Part shown: piece by piece, positions 26,855-36,508 of the stretch | Layout of the letters: each line of letters opens with the position of its first letter | How positions within the stretch are numbered: the first letter of the stretch is position 1 | Assembly (NCBI GenBank): GCA_017847835.1 | Contig: JAGASH010000009.1 | Location: forward strand, 99,282-163,281 | Origin: Oscillospiraceae bacterium | Lineage (GTDB): Bacteria; Bacillota; Clostridia; Oscillospirales; Ruminococcaceae | Direction: 5' to 3' | Length of the DNA: 64,000 bases | Position numbers and translations under genes: made by a program | The notes under the pieces: model-generated | Database searches by the model: none | The model's input: only the letters and a program-made list of their open reading frames with translations | Told to the model about the DNA's origin: nothing

Positions 26855-26890
26855 AAAAAAGTCTTTTTGGAGCTCCAAAAAGACTTTTTT
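26855..26890. terminator. Perfect palindromic terminator
   Basis: An 18-bp perfect inverted repeat, AAAAAAGTCTTTTTGGAG and its complement, lies between convergent genes and acts in both directions. Confidence 0.88.
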
Positions 26891-26902
26891 GTTTCTCGGT
26901 TT

Positions 26903-27484
26903 TTACCCGTTGAACTTCTTCTTATGAAACGCAATTCCGAAACCAATTCCCGAAACTCCGCCGCAAAGATGTCCGAAATGCGAAATGTTGTCGTTGACGG
27001 CAATTCCGCTGTAAATCTCCTGTCCGAGATAAATCGCGGCAATCAGTATCAGAGTGAGCGGGATTTCACCTTTTTTCATACTCGTAAACGCGCTCAGAAT
27101 TATCATCAGGAACACAAGTCCCGACGCGCCCAGAATACCCGTGTCAAAGAAAAACATATTCAGCAGTCCGCCCGCAAGCGCCGTCACAGCCATCATTATC
27201 ACGGTGTTCCAGCTGCCGTAGTGGTTTTCCACAATCGGTCCGACAAGCAGAAGCATTGTGATATTTCCCGCAAAATGCGCAAAATTAGCGTGGCCGAAAA
27301 CATACGAGAACATTCTGAGATAAGTCAGCGGGTCAAGCAGATTTGCGCGCCCGTAGCACACGAAAAGCAGTCTGTTTGAGCCGCCCTGCGTCATCATATC
27401 AATCAGCAGCGTAACTAAACAGATGATTGAAAACGTCAGAATAACAGGCGAATTATAGGTCAGTTTCAGCCTTGATTTGCTCAT
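26903..27484 (-). CDS. Rhomboid-family intramembrane serine protease
   Basis: The 193-residue protein has six predicted membrane helices. The catalytic serine is in ILGASGLVF (GxSG, about residue 120) and the catalytic histidine in ISHFGHLCGG (about residue 170). The HANFAHFAGN segment matches the first conserved helix. Substrates are unknown. It lies 15 nt downstream of dapL and is likely co-transcribed. Confidence 0.92.
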   Translation of the reverse strand: MSKSRLKLTYNSPVILTFSIICLVTLLIDMMTQGGSNRLLFVCYGRANLLDPLTYLRMFSYVFGHANFAHFAGNITMLLLVGPIVENHYGSWNTVIMMAVTALAGGLLNMFFFDTGILGASGLVFLMIILSAFTSMKKGEIPLTLILIAAIYLGQEIYSGIAVNDNISHFGHLCGGVSGIGFGIAFHKKKFNG

Positions 27485-27499
27485 AAGCTCCTCTTTTCT

Positions 27500-28708
27500 T
27501 TACTTCAGCAGCGACTTTACTCTCTCCATAGCCTCAGCGGTTTTTTCGTGAGTGCTGAACGAGGTCAGTCTGAACCAGCCGTCGCCGTTCTTTCCAAAGC
27601 CCGCGCCGGGAGTTCCGACAACCTGTACCTTTGTCAGCAGCATATCAAAGAATGCCCAGCTGTCCATTCCGTTCGGGCACTTCAGCCATACATACGGAGA
27701 GTTTACACCGCCCGTGTACTTAATTCCGATTTCATCGAGCGCGTTCATAATAATGCGCGCGTTCTCCTGATAATAAGCGATATTCTCGCGGCACTGCTTC
27801 TGTCCCTCTTCCGTGAAAACAGCCTCTGCCGCTCTCTGAACGGGATAGGAAACACCGTTGAAGCAGCTTCCCTGACGTCTTGCCCAAAGGTCGGCAATTT
27901 TGATATCCTCGCCCTTTGAGTTCTTTCTCACAAGGTCAAACGGCACAACCGTGTAACCGCAGCGGGTTCCCGTAAAGCTTGCCGTTTTCGACAGAGAGCA
28001 AATCTCAATCGCGCACTTTTTCGCGCCTTCAATGCAGTAAATTGAGCGCGGAATGTTGTCCTCGGTGATAAAAGCCTCGTAAGCCGCGTCGTAGATAATA
28101 ACAGCGTCGTTTGCAAGCGCATAGTCAACCCACTCTTTGAGCTGTTCCTTGGAATAAGCAGAGCCTGTCGGGTTGTTCGGAGAGCAGAGGTAAATCAAAT
28201 CTGCCTTAACGTTCTTGTCGGGCATTGCATTGAAGCCGTTTTCCTCGGTGGAGTCAGCGAAAATAACGCTGTTTCCGTTCATAATGTTGCTGTCAACGTA
28301 AACGGGATAAGCGGGGTCGGTGACGAGAACGGTGTTTCCGCTGCCGAAAATGCTGATGATATTGCCACAGTCGCTCTTTGCGCCGTCGGAAATTCTGATT
28401 TCTTCTGCGGGCACGTCAGCGCCGAAGCTCTTGTAGTACTTTGAAACAGCCTCGCGCAGGAAGTCATAGCCGGCACCGCTGTCCTCATAGCCGCGGAAGG
28501 TTTCCATTTCGCCCATTTCCTTTGCAGCCTTAACCATTGCGTCCACAACAACCGGAGCAAGCGGACGCGTTACATCTCCGATACCCATTCTAATGAGTTT
28601 TTTCGCTTCATCGGGATTTTGCTCGGAATATGCCTTAATGCGCTTTGCAATCTCGATAAACAGATAATTTTTCTTTAAATTGCCGAAATTTTCGTTTAAC
28701 TTTGCCAT
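27500..28708 (-). CDS. dapL: LL-diaminopimelate aminotransferase
   Basis: DapL makes LL-diaminopimelate directly from tetrahydrodipicolinate, bypassing the succinylase/acetylase routes for lysine and peptidoglycan. The PLP lysine lies in SLSKTASFTG, with SPNNPTG and the Arg-binding GTPGAGFG present. The ATG at 28706-28708 (MAKLNENFGNL) is preferred because GGAGG lies 11 nt upstream. An earlier in-frame TTG (28726) would place that RBS inside the gene. Length is 402 residues. Confidence 0.97.
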   Translation of the reverse strand: MAKLNENFGNLKKNYLFIEIAKRIKAYSEQNPDEAKKLIRMGIGDVTRPLAPVVVDAMVKAAKEMGEMETFRGYEDSGAGYDFLREAVSKYYKSFGADVPAEEIRISDGAKSDCGNIISIFGSGNTVLVTDPAYPVYVDSNIMNGNSVIFADSTEENGFNAMPDKNVKADLIYLCSPNNPTGSAYSKEQLKEWVDYALANDAVIIYDAAYEAFITEDNIPRSIYCIEGAKKCAIEICSLSKTASFTGTRCGYTVVPFDLVRKNSKGEDIKIADLWARRQGSCFNGVSYPVQRAAEAVFTEEGQKQCRENIAYYQENARIIMNALDEIGIKYTGGVNSPYVWLKCPNGMDSWAFFDMLLTKVQVVGTPGAGFGKNGDGWFRLTSFSTHEKTAEAMERVKSLLK

Positions 28709-28770
28709 TGTCAAAATATCCTCCAAAAATATGTGTTAAGGCAACAAAAAACAAGTTACCCCATAATAAT

Positions 28771-28799
28771 ATTAAATCACAAAATTCATTTTTTGTCAA
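28771..28799 (-). promoter_or_regulatory. Promoter of dapL
   Basis: TTGACA (28794-28799), 17 bp, TTTAAT (28771-28776). Confidence 0.65.
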
Positions 28800-28972
28800 G
28801 ATTAACGCGAATATTTTTTGACAATAATATTCACATACGAGAAATAATTTCGGATTTTCAGCGAAGATAAGTCACATTTGGGCAGGAGTGTGGAAAAATT
28901 CACAATTTTTTGCCTGTTTTTAGTGAATAGTTACAAAAAATGACGGCAATGCGAATTTTTTTCATTTCGGGC

Positions 28973-29001
28973 TTTAAAAAATGTAAAAAGTATGTTATAA
29001 T
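28973..29001 (+). promoter_or_regulatory. Promoter of murA
   Basis: TATAAT (28996-29001) with a weak TTTAAA at -35 (28973-28978) and a 17-bp spacer. The rest of the 412-bp dapL-murA gap is AT-rich and contains no gene I can support. A G-U-containing hairpin (AGTGTGAG/CTCTCGCACT, about 29007-29039) lies in the murA leader. Confidence 0.55.
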
Positions 29002-29120
29002 AATAGAGTGTGAGTGGGCCTATTTGTGCTCTCGCACTGAATTAAACTTGAATTTTATACATTTTACATATATTAAAATACAAAACAATGTCCTATTTTG
29101 AGGGCAGAGGGGAATTCTTT

Positions 29121-30416
29121 ATGGAAAAATTTGTTATAGAGGGCGGAAAAAAGCTCTCGGGCGAGGTTACCGTAAACGGCGCAAAAAACGCTGTGGTTGC
29201 TATTCTTCCCGCAACTATTCTCTCGGACGAGCCTTGCATTATTGAAAATATACCCGGAATAAGCGACGTTTCGATTACTCTTCAGATTATGTCCGAAATG
29301 GGCGCGAAAATCCGTATGATAAACAAAAACACCGTCGAAATCGATACGCGCGGACTTAAAAATCTGTCTATTCCCTACGAAAAGGCAAAGCTTATGCGCG
29401 CGACGACTTATTTCCTCGGCACGCTGCTCGGTCGTTTTCACTCCGCGCACGTTTCAATGCCCGGAGGCTGCAATCTCGGTGACAGACCGATTGACCAGCA
29501 TCTGAAGTGCTTTGCCGCGCTCGGCGCAAAGTGCGAAATCGACGGCGGTATGGTTAATCTGAGCGCAGACAGGCTCGTCGGAAACCAGATTTTCTTCGAC
29601 AAGAACTCTGTCGGTGCTACAATAAACGGCATTATGGCGGCGGTTAAGGCGGAAGGTCTTACCATTATCGAAAACGCTGCGAAAGAGCCGCACGTTGTCG
29701 ACCTCGCAAACTGCCTCAACTCTATGGGCGCGGATATTATCGGCGCAGGTACCGATGTCATCAAAATCCGCGGCGTAAAGGAGCTTCACGGCACAACTTA
29801 CAGCGTTATTCCCGACCAGATTGAAGCGGGTACATTTATGGCGGCGGTTGCGGCAACAAAGGGCGATGTTCTTATCAAGAACGTTATTCCGAAGCACCTT
29901 GAACCAATCACAAACAAGCTGCTCAAAATCGGCGTTCAAGTCGAGCAATTCGATGACGCAGTGCGCGTTATCGGCGGCGACAACTACGTCGGGACAAGCA
30001 TCAAGACTATGCCTCACCCCGGTTTCCCGACCGATATGCAGCCGCAGATTTCCGCGGTTCTCACCTGCGCGAAGGGCACTTCTATGGTTACCGAGAGCAT
30101 TTTCGACAACCGTTTCCGCTATGTGGACGAGCTTCGCAGAATGGGTGCAAATATCTCCGTCGAGGGCAGGGTTGCCGTTATCGAGGGAGTTTCAAAGCTT
30201 CGCGGCGCTCCCGTCAAGGCAACCGACCTCAGAGCAGGCGCAGCGCTGATTATCGCGGCGCTTGGTGCAGAGGGAACGTCCGAGATTTACGACATTTTCC
30301 ACGTTGAACGCGGCTATGAAAATCTGGAAATCAAGCTTCGCGAGCTCGGCGCAAATATCGTGAAGGTTGACGAGCCCGACCCTCAGAGCGACGGTGCGGT
30401 TAAAGCTGTGATTTAA
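29121..30416 (+). CDS. murA: UDP-N-acetylglucosamine 1-carboxyvinyltransferase
   Basis: MurA performs the first committed step of peptidoglycan synthesis. KNA near residue 22 and the active-site loop PGGCNLGDRP, with Cys117, are present. Cys there implies fosfomycin sensitivity at the target level. The ATG at 29121 has AGAGGGGA upstream. An earlier in-frame ATG at 29088 lacks an RBS. Length is 431 residues. Confidence 0.97.
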   Translation: MEKFVIEGGKKLSGEVTVNGAKNAVVAILPATILSDEPCIIENIPGISDVSITLQIMSEMGAKIRMINKNTVEIDTRGLKNLSIPYEKAKLMRATTYFLGTLLGRFHSAHVSMPGGCNLGDRPIDQHLKCFAALGAKCEIDGGMVNLSADRLVGNQIFFDKNSVGATINGIMAAVKAEGLTIIENAAKEPHVVDLANCLNSMGADIIGAGTDVIKIRGVKELHGTTYSVIPDQIEAGTFMAAVAATKGDVLIKNVIPKHLEPITNKLLKIGVQVEQFDDAVRVIGGDNYVGTSIKTMPHPGFPTDMQPQISAVLTCAKGTSMVTESIFDNRFRYVDELRRMGANISVEGRVAVIEGVSKLRGAPVKATDLRAGAALIIAALGAEGTSEIYDIFHVERGYENLEIKLRELGANIVKVDEPDPQSDGAVKAVI

Positions 30417-30471
30417 AGCATAACCGCGCAGTTTCTGCAATATATATTCAACAGCCTTACAGGTAAAAATT

Positions 30472-31260
30472 ATGGCAAGAATTTATCCTATCTGCTCGTC
30501 AAGCGACGGAAATTCAACATTTATCGGCACTCGCGGTCACGGGATACTCGTGGACGCGGGCTGTTCTTTTAGAGCGCTGAAAAACGCGCTTTCGCTTATC
30601 GATACGGATTTTGACGGTATCGAAGCGCTTTTCATCACGCACGAGCACATTGACCACATAAAAGCGCTCGATATGATTATCAGGCACACAAAACTCCCGA
30701 TTTTTGCGTCGGGAGGCACGATAAACGCGCTGAAATATTCGGGGAAGCTGCCTGAAGCAGCGCAGCTCTACGACATCAAGGACGGCTATCAAAGCGCGGC
30801 TTTTGAGGTGAGCGCGTTTGCAACCTCTCACGACAGCGCAGAGAGCGTCGGATATACCGTGCGCTTCGGAAAAGACGTTTTCGGTGTTTGCACCGATACT
30901 GGTTTCGTCACCGAGCAGGCAGAAAAAGCGCTTTCGGGCTGTCGGACGGTACTTATCGAGAGCAACTATGACGAGGAAATGCTTCGCAAAAACCTGAACT
31001 ATCCGCCCGATTTAAAGCGCAGAATTTCGGGAAATCAAGGGCACCTTTCCAACAGCGACTGCGCAGATTTTGCGCTTCGGCTGCTTAAAAAGGGCACGCG
31101 GCATTTTGTCCTCGGGCACCTTTCCCGCGAAAACAATACTCCCGCAACCGCGAAATCCCGCACAGAGCTTCTGCTCAGGGAAAACGGTGCGGTTATCGAA
31201 AAAGACTACACGCTTTGCGCTGCTCCCGTGATGACAACGGGCGAGTACATAAGCGTCTGA
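30472..31260 (+). CDS. WalJ/YycJ-type metallo-beta-lactamase-fold hydrolase
   Basis: The HxHxDH motif (THEHIDH, about residues 62-68) and a C-terminal LGHLSREN typify the YycJ family, thought to be a double-strand 5'-3' exonuclease. The protein has 262 residues, and SSSDGNS at its N-terminus is characteristic. It is not beside walKR here. The next gene starts 14 nt downstream. Confidence 0.92.
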   Translation: MARIYPICSSSDGNSTFIGTRGHGILVDAGCSFRALKNALSLIDTDFDGIEALFITHEHIDHIKALDMIIRHTKLPIFASGGTINALKYSGKLPEAAQLYDIKDGYQSAAFEVSAFATSHDSAESVGYTVRFGKDVFGVCTDTGFVTEQAEKALSGCRTVLIESNYDEEMLRKNLNYPPDLKRRISGNQGHLSNSDCADFALRLLKKGTRHFVLGHLSRENNTPATAKSRTELLLRENGAVIEKDYTLCAAPVMTTGEYISV

Positions 31261-31274
31261 CGGAGGTTGATTTT

Positions 31275-32042
31275 ATGGCAAAAAAATCGATTCTTGACAA
31301 GCTCAAAATGATTTTCTTTCTCGCATATTTCCTGATTTTATCGGTTGAGCGAATTATCAGCCTTGTGTGCGTTTTCACGGGCGATTTGTCAAAGTATGAC
31401 GCGCTCGAATGGTATATGACAGCGCTCACGCTGTTTGCGATTTTCGGGGCTTATGTTTTTATCGCAACAAAATGCCACGTTACCGTAAAGCACTATGACA
31501 GCGGAAAGGTTTCGGCTTCTCCGACTGCCGACGACGAAAACTACGCGAAGCTCTCAATCGCTGCGGGAATACTGCTTCTCGGCGGTATGGTTCACACCGA
31601 GGGCACAATCCCCGGAATTCAGTTTGCGTCCTACGGAATGCTGCTCGGGGCAATGGGTATTCACGCTTTTCAGTGCGCGAAACTCGACGGAAAGCCGCGT
31701 ATGAAATGGCTTTCGTTCGCTTACATAACCGCGTTTTCAATGTCAATTCCCGTGGTTTATCACACAAACATCGAGCTCAAATATCTGTTTTATCCGATTG
31801 AGTGCGTGGTTTCGGCAGGGATGGTTGTGCTGTTCACGATAATGCTGAAACGCTTCTTCACGCAAAATGCCGAGAGCGACTTTTCACCGATACCGTACAT
31901 TACGGCGGTTGTCGGCACGTTTGCGGTGATTATCCTGCGCTGGAGTGAGGAAATAAACTGGTTCGTGCTGATTTTCATCTGCGTGACATCGGTGCTTTGG
32001 TTCCTCTCGAATATTCTCTCAATGGTGAAGAAAAAGAAATAA
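31275..32042 (+). CDS. Uncharacterised multi-pass membrane protein
   Basis: The 255-residue protein has about seven hydrophobic segments and a basic end (KKKK). CGGAGG lies before the ATG at 31275. A 60-nt upstream in-frame extension has no RBS and overlaps the previous gene. I do not recognise the family. Its tight spacing after the WalJ-type gene suggests a shared transcript. Confidence 0.75.
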   Translation: MAKKSILDKLKMIFFLAYFLILSVERIISLVCVFTGDLSKYDALEWYMTALTLFAIFGAYVFIATKCHVTVKHYDSGKVSASPTADDENYAKLSIAAGILLLGGMVHTEGTIPGIQFASYGMLLGAMGIHAFQCAKLDGKPRMKWLSFAYITAFSMSIPVVYHTNIELKYLFYPIECVVSAGMVVLFTIMLKRFFTQNAESDFSPIPYITAVVGTFAVIILRWSEEINWFVLIFICVTSVLWFLSNILSMVKKKK

Positions 32043-32056
32043 TTCAACACAAAAAG

Positions 32057-32093
32057 GCGGCACATCTCAAATGAGGTGTGCCGCTGTTTTTTT
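32057..32093 (+). terminator. Terminator
   Basis: GCGGCACATCTC/GAGGTGTGCCGC 12-bp stem, AAAT loop, then a T-run. Confidence 0.9.
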
Positions 32094-32106
32094 CAAAGCT
32101 GCAAAT

Positions 32107-33318
32107 TTACCGGCTTAGAAGGTTCTCCCTTTCCTGAATGACAATTTCGAGCCTTTGCTTTACCTTTTGCAGCGCTAACTCCAGCTGAATTATCTCCACT
32201 TCAAGCTCGTCCTTTCTTCCGGACTCCTCCACCGTCTGCTTCATTTGCTGCAAATCGTTAATTTTCTTTTCAAGCTCGCTCTTCTCGATTTCAAGCTCTT
32301 GGATATGCTCGTTTAAGTCTTTTTCCCGCGCGCTGATGTCAATCGGTTCGTCCGACTGCCAGATTATCTCGCTCGGGCAGTTTTCCTTGACATATTGCAC
32401 AAAGGAGTCGGTTTTATCCATACCGATATAGAACTGTGACGAATAGTGGAAATATACGTTTGTCAGGATATAACCGCCCTTTGTAACCTTAAGTGAAAGA
32501 TTTTTTATCCCCAAAATCGGTATATCAACCGCGAATTCAAGTTCAGCTTCACGCTCTTCATCGGTGAGATTTCTGACGGAATAACACTCGTTCAGACTGT
32601 CCTTTGCCGACCGCATAATATCCATAAGCTTTGTGGTATCGATATTGCTGTATTTCCGTGTTGTCAGATAACCGTTTTCAATCGTTGTGCAGGTCGCGGT
32701 TGTGCTGATTTTCAAATTCTCGGTGAGATTGAGGTCAACGAAAAACTCGCCGAGCGTTTTCGGAGCGTTGTTCAGGTTGTAATAAACGTAAAACTTCCCG
32801 TCCTCGGGGAACTTCACGGCAAGCGCTGTTTTTTCGCTGATTTTATCGATAGGGTAAACCGAAACCGTGATTTTGTGCTTTTCTTCGGTGTACTCGTCAA
32901 TCCCGCTCGCAGTTGTTTCACCGAGAAATTTGCCGAGATTTTCCGCAGATATTTCCGCCCCGGCAGTACTGAAAGAGCAGTCCTGCCACTCAAAACGCGT
33001 GTATTGATTGTTGATTTCAAGCTCGTCCCAGTGCGGCACGCGATATGCGTCGGAAACGCTTGAAATATATGCGGAAGATGAGTCGGACGGCTGATATGAG
33101 GGTTGAGTGATTGCATTGTTGTGGATTAATACGCCGACCGTGACGCCTATTACAGCAACGGCAGCGCAAGCGACAATCGGCATAAGCTTCATATAAAACG
33201 GCTCCTTTCGCGTGTTGATTTCAATGTATTCGGGCTGCTCGGCAGGCTCGGGTGCTGCTTCATCGATGAATTTCTCGTCAACATCGCCGAGAGTTTTCAG
33301 CAAGCATTCTTCTTTCAT
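32107..33318 (-). CDS. Putative anti-sigma factor with extracytoplasmic coiled coil
   Basis: Overlapping the ECF sigma gene by 4 bp, this 403-residue protein has a short cytoplasmic N-terminus (1-43), one membrane helix (about 44-65) and a large external domain. Its last 75 residues form a heptad-rich coiled coil of Glu, Leu, Lys and Gln. The topology fits an anti-sigma factor that senses an external signal. A zinc-finger HxxxCxxC motif is absent, so it is not a ZAS-type anti-sigma. The assignment rests on gene order. Confidence 0.65.
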   Translation of the reverse strand: MKEECLLKTLGDVDEKFIDEAAPEPAEQPEYIEINTRKEPFYMKLMPIVACAAVAVIGVTVGVLIHNNAITQPSYQPSDSSSAYISSVSDAYRVPHWDELEINNQYTRFEWQDCSFSTAGAEISAENLGKFLGETTASGIDEYTEEKHKITVSVYPIDKISEKTALAVKFPEDGKFYVYYNLNNAPKTLGEFFVDLNLTENLKISTTATCTTIENGYLTTRKYSNIDTTKLMDIMRSAKDSLNECYSVRNLTDEEREAELEFAVDIPILGIKNLSLKVTKGGYILTNVYFHYSSQFYIGMDKTDSFVQYVKENCPSEIIWQSDEPIDISAREKDLNEHIQELEIEKSELEKKINDLQQMKQTVEESGRKDELEVEIIQLELALQKVKQRLEIVIQERENLLSR

Positions 33319-33872
33319 ATCTCAATTCCCTCCTTCGCGAGAAATTCTCTGAGCTTTTCGCGCGTTCTCGCAAGCGACATTTTAACCTTGCTCTCGCTGA
33401 AATTAAAGTCGTGTGCGATTTCGCGGATTTCGCTCATATACCAGTATCTTCTCATAAAAATTTTGCGGGCGTCGGCGGAAAGCGTTTCCAGAAAAGCGTT
33501 CAGAGCGTCACGCAGAGCGATATCCTCGACAATATCCCGCGAGTTTTCACTCGGAATACACTCGGCAAGCTCCTCCAGAACCGCCTGAGGTTCACCGCTT
33601 CCGCGTTTCCCTGCTCGCTTTTTGTTGTACACATCAAGCGAGAGATTTCTCGTGATTTTGCCCAGAAACGCGCGCAGACTTCCAGGTTTGCTCGGAGGAA
33701 TGGAGTTCCACGCGCGCAGATACGTTTCGTTCACGCACTCGTCCGCGTCCTCGGAATTATTCAGAATTTTCATCGAAATGTATCGGCAGTATTTCTCGTA
33801 TTTCCCGCGAACCTCGCGCAAAGCGTCCTCGGAGCGCTCAAAGAACAGCTTTACGATTTCTTCGTCGTTCAT
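33315..33872 (-). CDS. ECF-type RNA polymerase sigma factor
   Basis: Region 2 is visible at about residues 20-85 (DADECVNETYLRAWNSIPPSKPGSL-type segment), with LRAFLGKITRNLSLD, and region 4 at about 120-175 (RKIFMRRYWYMSEIREIA, ESKVKMSLARTREKL). It is 185 residues long. GGAGGG precedes the ATG. The co-transcribed downstream gene is the probable anti-sigma factor. Confidence 0.93.
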   Translation of the reverse strand: MNDEEIVKLFFERSEDALREVRGKYEKYCRYISMKILNNSEDADECVNETYLRAWNSIPPSKPGSLRAFLGKITRNLSLDVYNKKRAGKRGSGEPQAVLEELAECIPSENSRDIVEDIALRDALNAFLETLSADARKIFMRRYWYMSEIREIAHDFNFSESKVKMSLARTREKLREFLAKEGIEI

Positions 33873-33946
33873 AATCTCCCTCCTCCGATTTATTCTGAAA
33901 AGCCTTTCAACTATTAAGACGGGAATTTATTGAAAAAAGTCACAAA

Positions 33947-33975
33947 AAACAGCGCACCTTTTGAGCGCGCTGTTT
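33947..33975 (-). terminator. Terminator after serA
   Basis: AAACAGCGC/GCGCTGTTT stem downstream of serA on the minus strand, followed by TTT. Confidence 0.75.
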
Positions 33976-33993
33976 CTATTATTTATTGCAAAA

Positions 33994-35157
33994 TTACTTT
34001 ACAACTCTTACACCAACAACGTTTGCGATGCCCTTGAGCTTATCCGCAATACCGTCGGTGTTGCCCGAAACATCAAGGCAGGTGTAAGCGTAATCCTTCT
34101 TGGACTTGCTCATCATATTCTCGATGTTCATTCCCGCAGCGGAAATCGGAGCGGTGATGTTGTTGATAACACCCTCGACATTCTTGTGGATAACGCAGAT
34201 TTTCGCGCTTCCTGTGATTGCCATTTCGAGGTTAGGCAGGTTTACGGAGTTTGTGATATTGCCGTTTTCGATGTAGTCCGCAATCTCCTTGCAAGCCATA
34301 ACAGCGCAGTTGTCCTCACTCTCGGGAGTAGAAGCTCCGAGGTGCGGCATAGCGACAACATTTTCAACGCCGATAAGAGCGTCGGAAGCGAAGTCAGTTA
34401 CATAGCAAGCCATTCCGCCGTTTGCGAGCGCGTCGATAATAGCAGCGTCATTAACCAAATCGCCGCGAGCGAAGTTCAGCAGGCGAACATTCTTCTTCAT
34501 CTTCGCGATTGTTTCCGCGTTAATCATACCCTTAGTGTCGGGTGTTGCGGGAACGTGAAGCGTGATGTAATCGCACTTCTCGAAAATCTCGTCGTTGCTC
34601 TTAACGTAGTGAACCTTGCCCGAAAGCTTCAGAGCGTGCTCGACATTGAGGTACGGGTCAGCGCCGTAAACGTCCATTCCGAGAGCCGCAGCAGCGTTTG
34701 CAACCAGAATACCGATTGCGCCCAGACCGATAACACCGAGCTTCTTGCCGGTAATCTCGGGACCTACAAACTGGCTCTTGCCTTTTTCAACGAGCTTTGA
34801 AACCTCGTCACCCTTGCCCTTCAAGGTCTTAATCCACTCCATAGAAGCAGGGATTTTTCTCGAAGACATCAGAAGTCCCGCGATAACAAGCTCCTTAACA
34901 GCGTTTGCATTTGCACCGGGAGTGTTGAAAACAACGATACCCTGCTCACTGCACTTGTCAATCGGGATATTGTTTACACCTGCGCCCGCTCTTGCGATTG
35001 CGAGAAGGTTGGAGCCAAGCTCCATTTCGTGCATCGAAGCAGAACGAACGAGAATTGCGTCGGGATTAGCAACATCTTCGCCGACGGTGTACTTGCTCTT
35101 GTCGAGCAAATCCGTGCCGCAGGCAGCGATTTTATTCAGCATCTGAATATTATACAT
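33994..35157 (-). CDS. serA: D-3-phosphoglycerate dehydrogenase
   Basis: SerA oxidises 3-phosphoglycerate in serine synthesis. The short 387-residue form has the NAD Rossmann motif GLGAIGILVA (about residue 140), the catalytic Arg, Glu and His segments (RGDLVND, MPHLGASTPE), and a C-terminal ACT domain (about 315-387, CVIHKNVEGVINNIT). It follows serC by 26 nt as one operon. Confidence 0.96.
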   Translation of the reverse strand: MYNIQMLNKIAACGTDLLDKSKYTVGEDVANPDAILVRSASMHEMELGSNLLAIARAGAGVNNIPIDKCSEQGIVVFNTPGANANAVKELVIAGLLMSSRKIPASMEWIKTLKGKGDEVSKLVEKGKSQFVGPEITGKKLGVIGLGAIGILVANAAAALGMDVYGADPYLNVEHALKLSGKVHYVKSNDEIFEKCDYITLHVPATPDTKGMINAETIAKMKKNVRLLNFARGDLVNDAAIIDALANGGMACYVTDFASDALIGVENVVAMPHLGASTPESEDNCAVMACKEIADYIENGNITNSVNLPNLEMAITGSAKICVIHKNVEGVINNITAPISAAGMNIENMMSKSKKDYAYTCLDVSGNTDGIADKLKGIANVVGVRVVK

Positions 35158-35183
35158 ATCGATTATCCTTTCAAATCAAGAAA

Positions 35184-36263
35184 TCAGCCGTTTTCAGCCT
35201 CAAACTTCTTCATAAATTCAACCAGCTTCTCAACGCCCTCGATAGGCATAGCGTTGTAGATAGAAGCTCTCATACCGCCAACGGTTCTGTGACCTTTGAG
35301 GTTCTCGAAACCGGCAGCCTTTGCTTCCTTGACAAACTTAGCGTCAAGTTCCTCGTTTCCGGTAACGAAAGGAACGTTCATCAGCGAACGGTCCTCGGGA
35401 CGAACAGTACCCTTGAACAGCTTGCTGCTGTCGAGGAAGTCGTACAAAATCTTTGCCTTCTTCTCGTTGTGAGCCTTCATCGCTTCAAGTCCGCCCATCT
35501 TCTTAATCCACTTGAATACCTTGCCGCAGATGTAGATTGCATAGCAGTTCGGAGTGTTGTAGAGGGAGTCGTTGTCAGCCTGAGTCTTCCACTTGAGCAT
35601 TGTGGGAGTTCCGGGAAGAACGTCATCTCTGATAAGGTCCTCGCGGATAATTGCAATAACAAGACCTGCAGGGCCTACGTTCTTCTGAACGCCGCCGTAA
35701 ATTACGCCGTACTTGGTTACGTCAACCGGCTCGGAAAGGAAGCAGGAGGAAACATCGGCAACAAGGTCCTTGCCCTTGGTGTTCGGGAGAGTCTTGAACT
35801 TTGTTCCGTAAATGGTGTTGTTCTCGCAGATATAAACGTAATCAGCGTCCTCGGGAATGTCAAGGTCGGAGCAGTCGGGAATGTAAGAGAAAGTCTTATC
35901 CTCGGAAGAAGCAACCTTTACAGCCTCGCCGTAAATCTTTGCCTCCTGGAAAGCCTTCTTTGCCCACTGACCGGTTACTATGTAAGCAGCCTTCTTGTTC
36001 TTCATAAGGTTCATCGGAACTGCTGCAAACTGCTGAGAAGCACCGCCCTGAAGGAAAAGTACCTTGTAGTTGTCGGGAATGTTCATAATCTCGCGAAGGT
36101 CTTTCTCCGCAGTCTTGATTATGTCATCATAAGCCTTGGAACGGTGGGACATCTCCATAACGGACATACCCGTGCCGTTGTAATCCAACATCTCATCTGC
36201 AGCCTCTTTCAGAACCTCCTCGGGCAATACCGCAGGTCCTGCGCTGAAATTGTAAACTCTCAT
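35184..36263 (-). CDS. serC: Phosphoserine aminotransferase
   Basis: SerC transfers the amino group to 3-phosphohydroxypyruvate. FSAGPAVLPE starts the protein, GGASQQF binds phosphate, and the PLP lysine is in GGVQKNVGPAG. At 359 residues it is full length. AGGAGG precedes the ATG. It leads the serC-serA operon. No serB is present in the window. Confidence 0.97.
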   Translation of the reverse strand: MRVYNFSAGPAVLPEEVLKEAADEMLDYNGTGMSVMEMSHRSKAYDDIIKTAEKDLREIMNIPDNYKVLFLQGGASQQFAAVPMNLMKNKKAAYIVTGQWAKKAFQEAKIYGEAVKVASSEDKTFSYIPDCSDLDIPEDADYVYICENNTIYGTKFKTLPNTKGKDLVADVSSCFLSEPVDVTKYGVIYGGVQKNVGPAGLVIAIIREDLIRDDVLPGTPTMLKWKTQADNDSLYNTPNCYAIYICGKVFKWIKKMGGLEAMKAHNEKKAKILYDFLDSSKLFKGTVRPEDRSLMNVPFVTGNEELDAKFVKEAKAAGFENLKGHRTVGGMRASIYNAMPIEGVEKLVEFMKKFEAENG

Positions 36264-36327
36264 TTGTTATCCTCCTGTTAGAAGTAAGAAATCAGATGTA
36301 AGAATTATTTCAAACATCACTATTCCT

Positions 36328-36356
36328 ATTATATGACAAATCAAGTCGATTGTCAA
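36328..36356 (-). promoter_or_regulatory. sigma-A promoter of serC-serA
   Basis: TTGACA (36351-36356), 17 bp, TATAAT (36328-36333). Confidence 0.88.
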
Positions 36357-36468
36357 GGGATTTTTGGTTTTTTTAGCGTACTGCTATGCTAAATCCACAA
36401 AAATGCGGAATTTTTTTGATTTTTTTACAAGTTTTTGGCACATTCGCGGAACTTTTTTCAAAAAGTAC

Positions 36469-36497
36469 TTGATTTTTCAGAAAAAGTGTGGTATAAT
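36469..36497 (+). promoter_or_regulatory. sigma-A promoter of tRNA-Pro
   Basis: TTGATT (36469-36474), 17 bp, TATAAT (36492-36497), 11 bp before the tRNA. Confidence 0.82.
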
Positions 36498-36508
36498 GTT
36501 TGAGTTGA

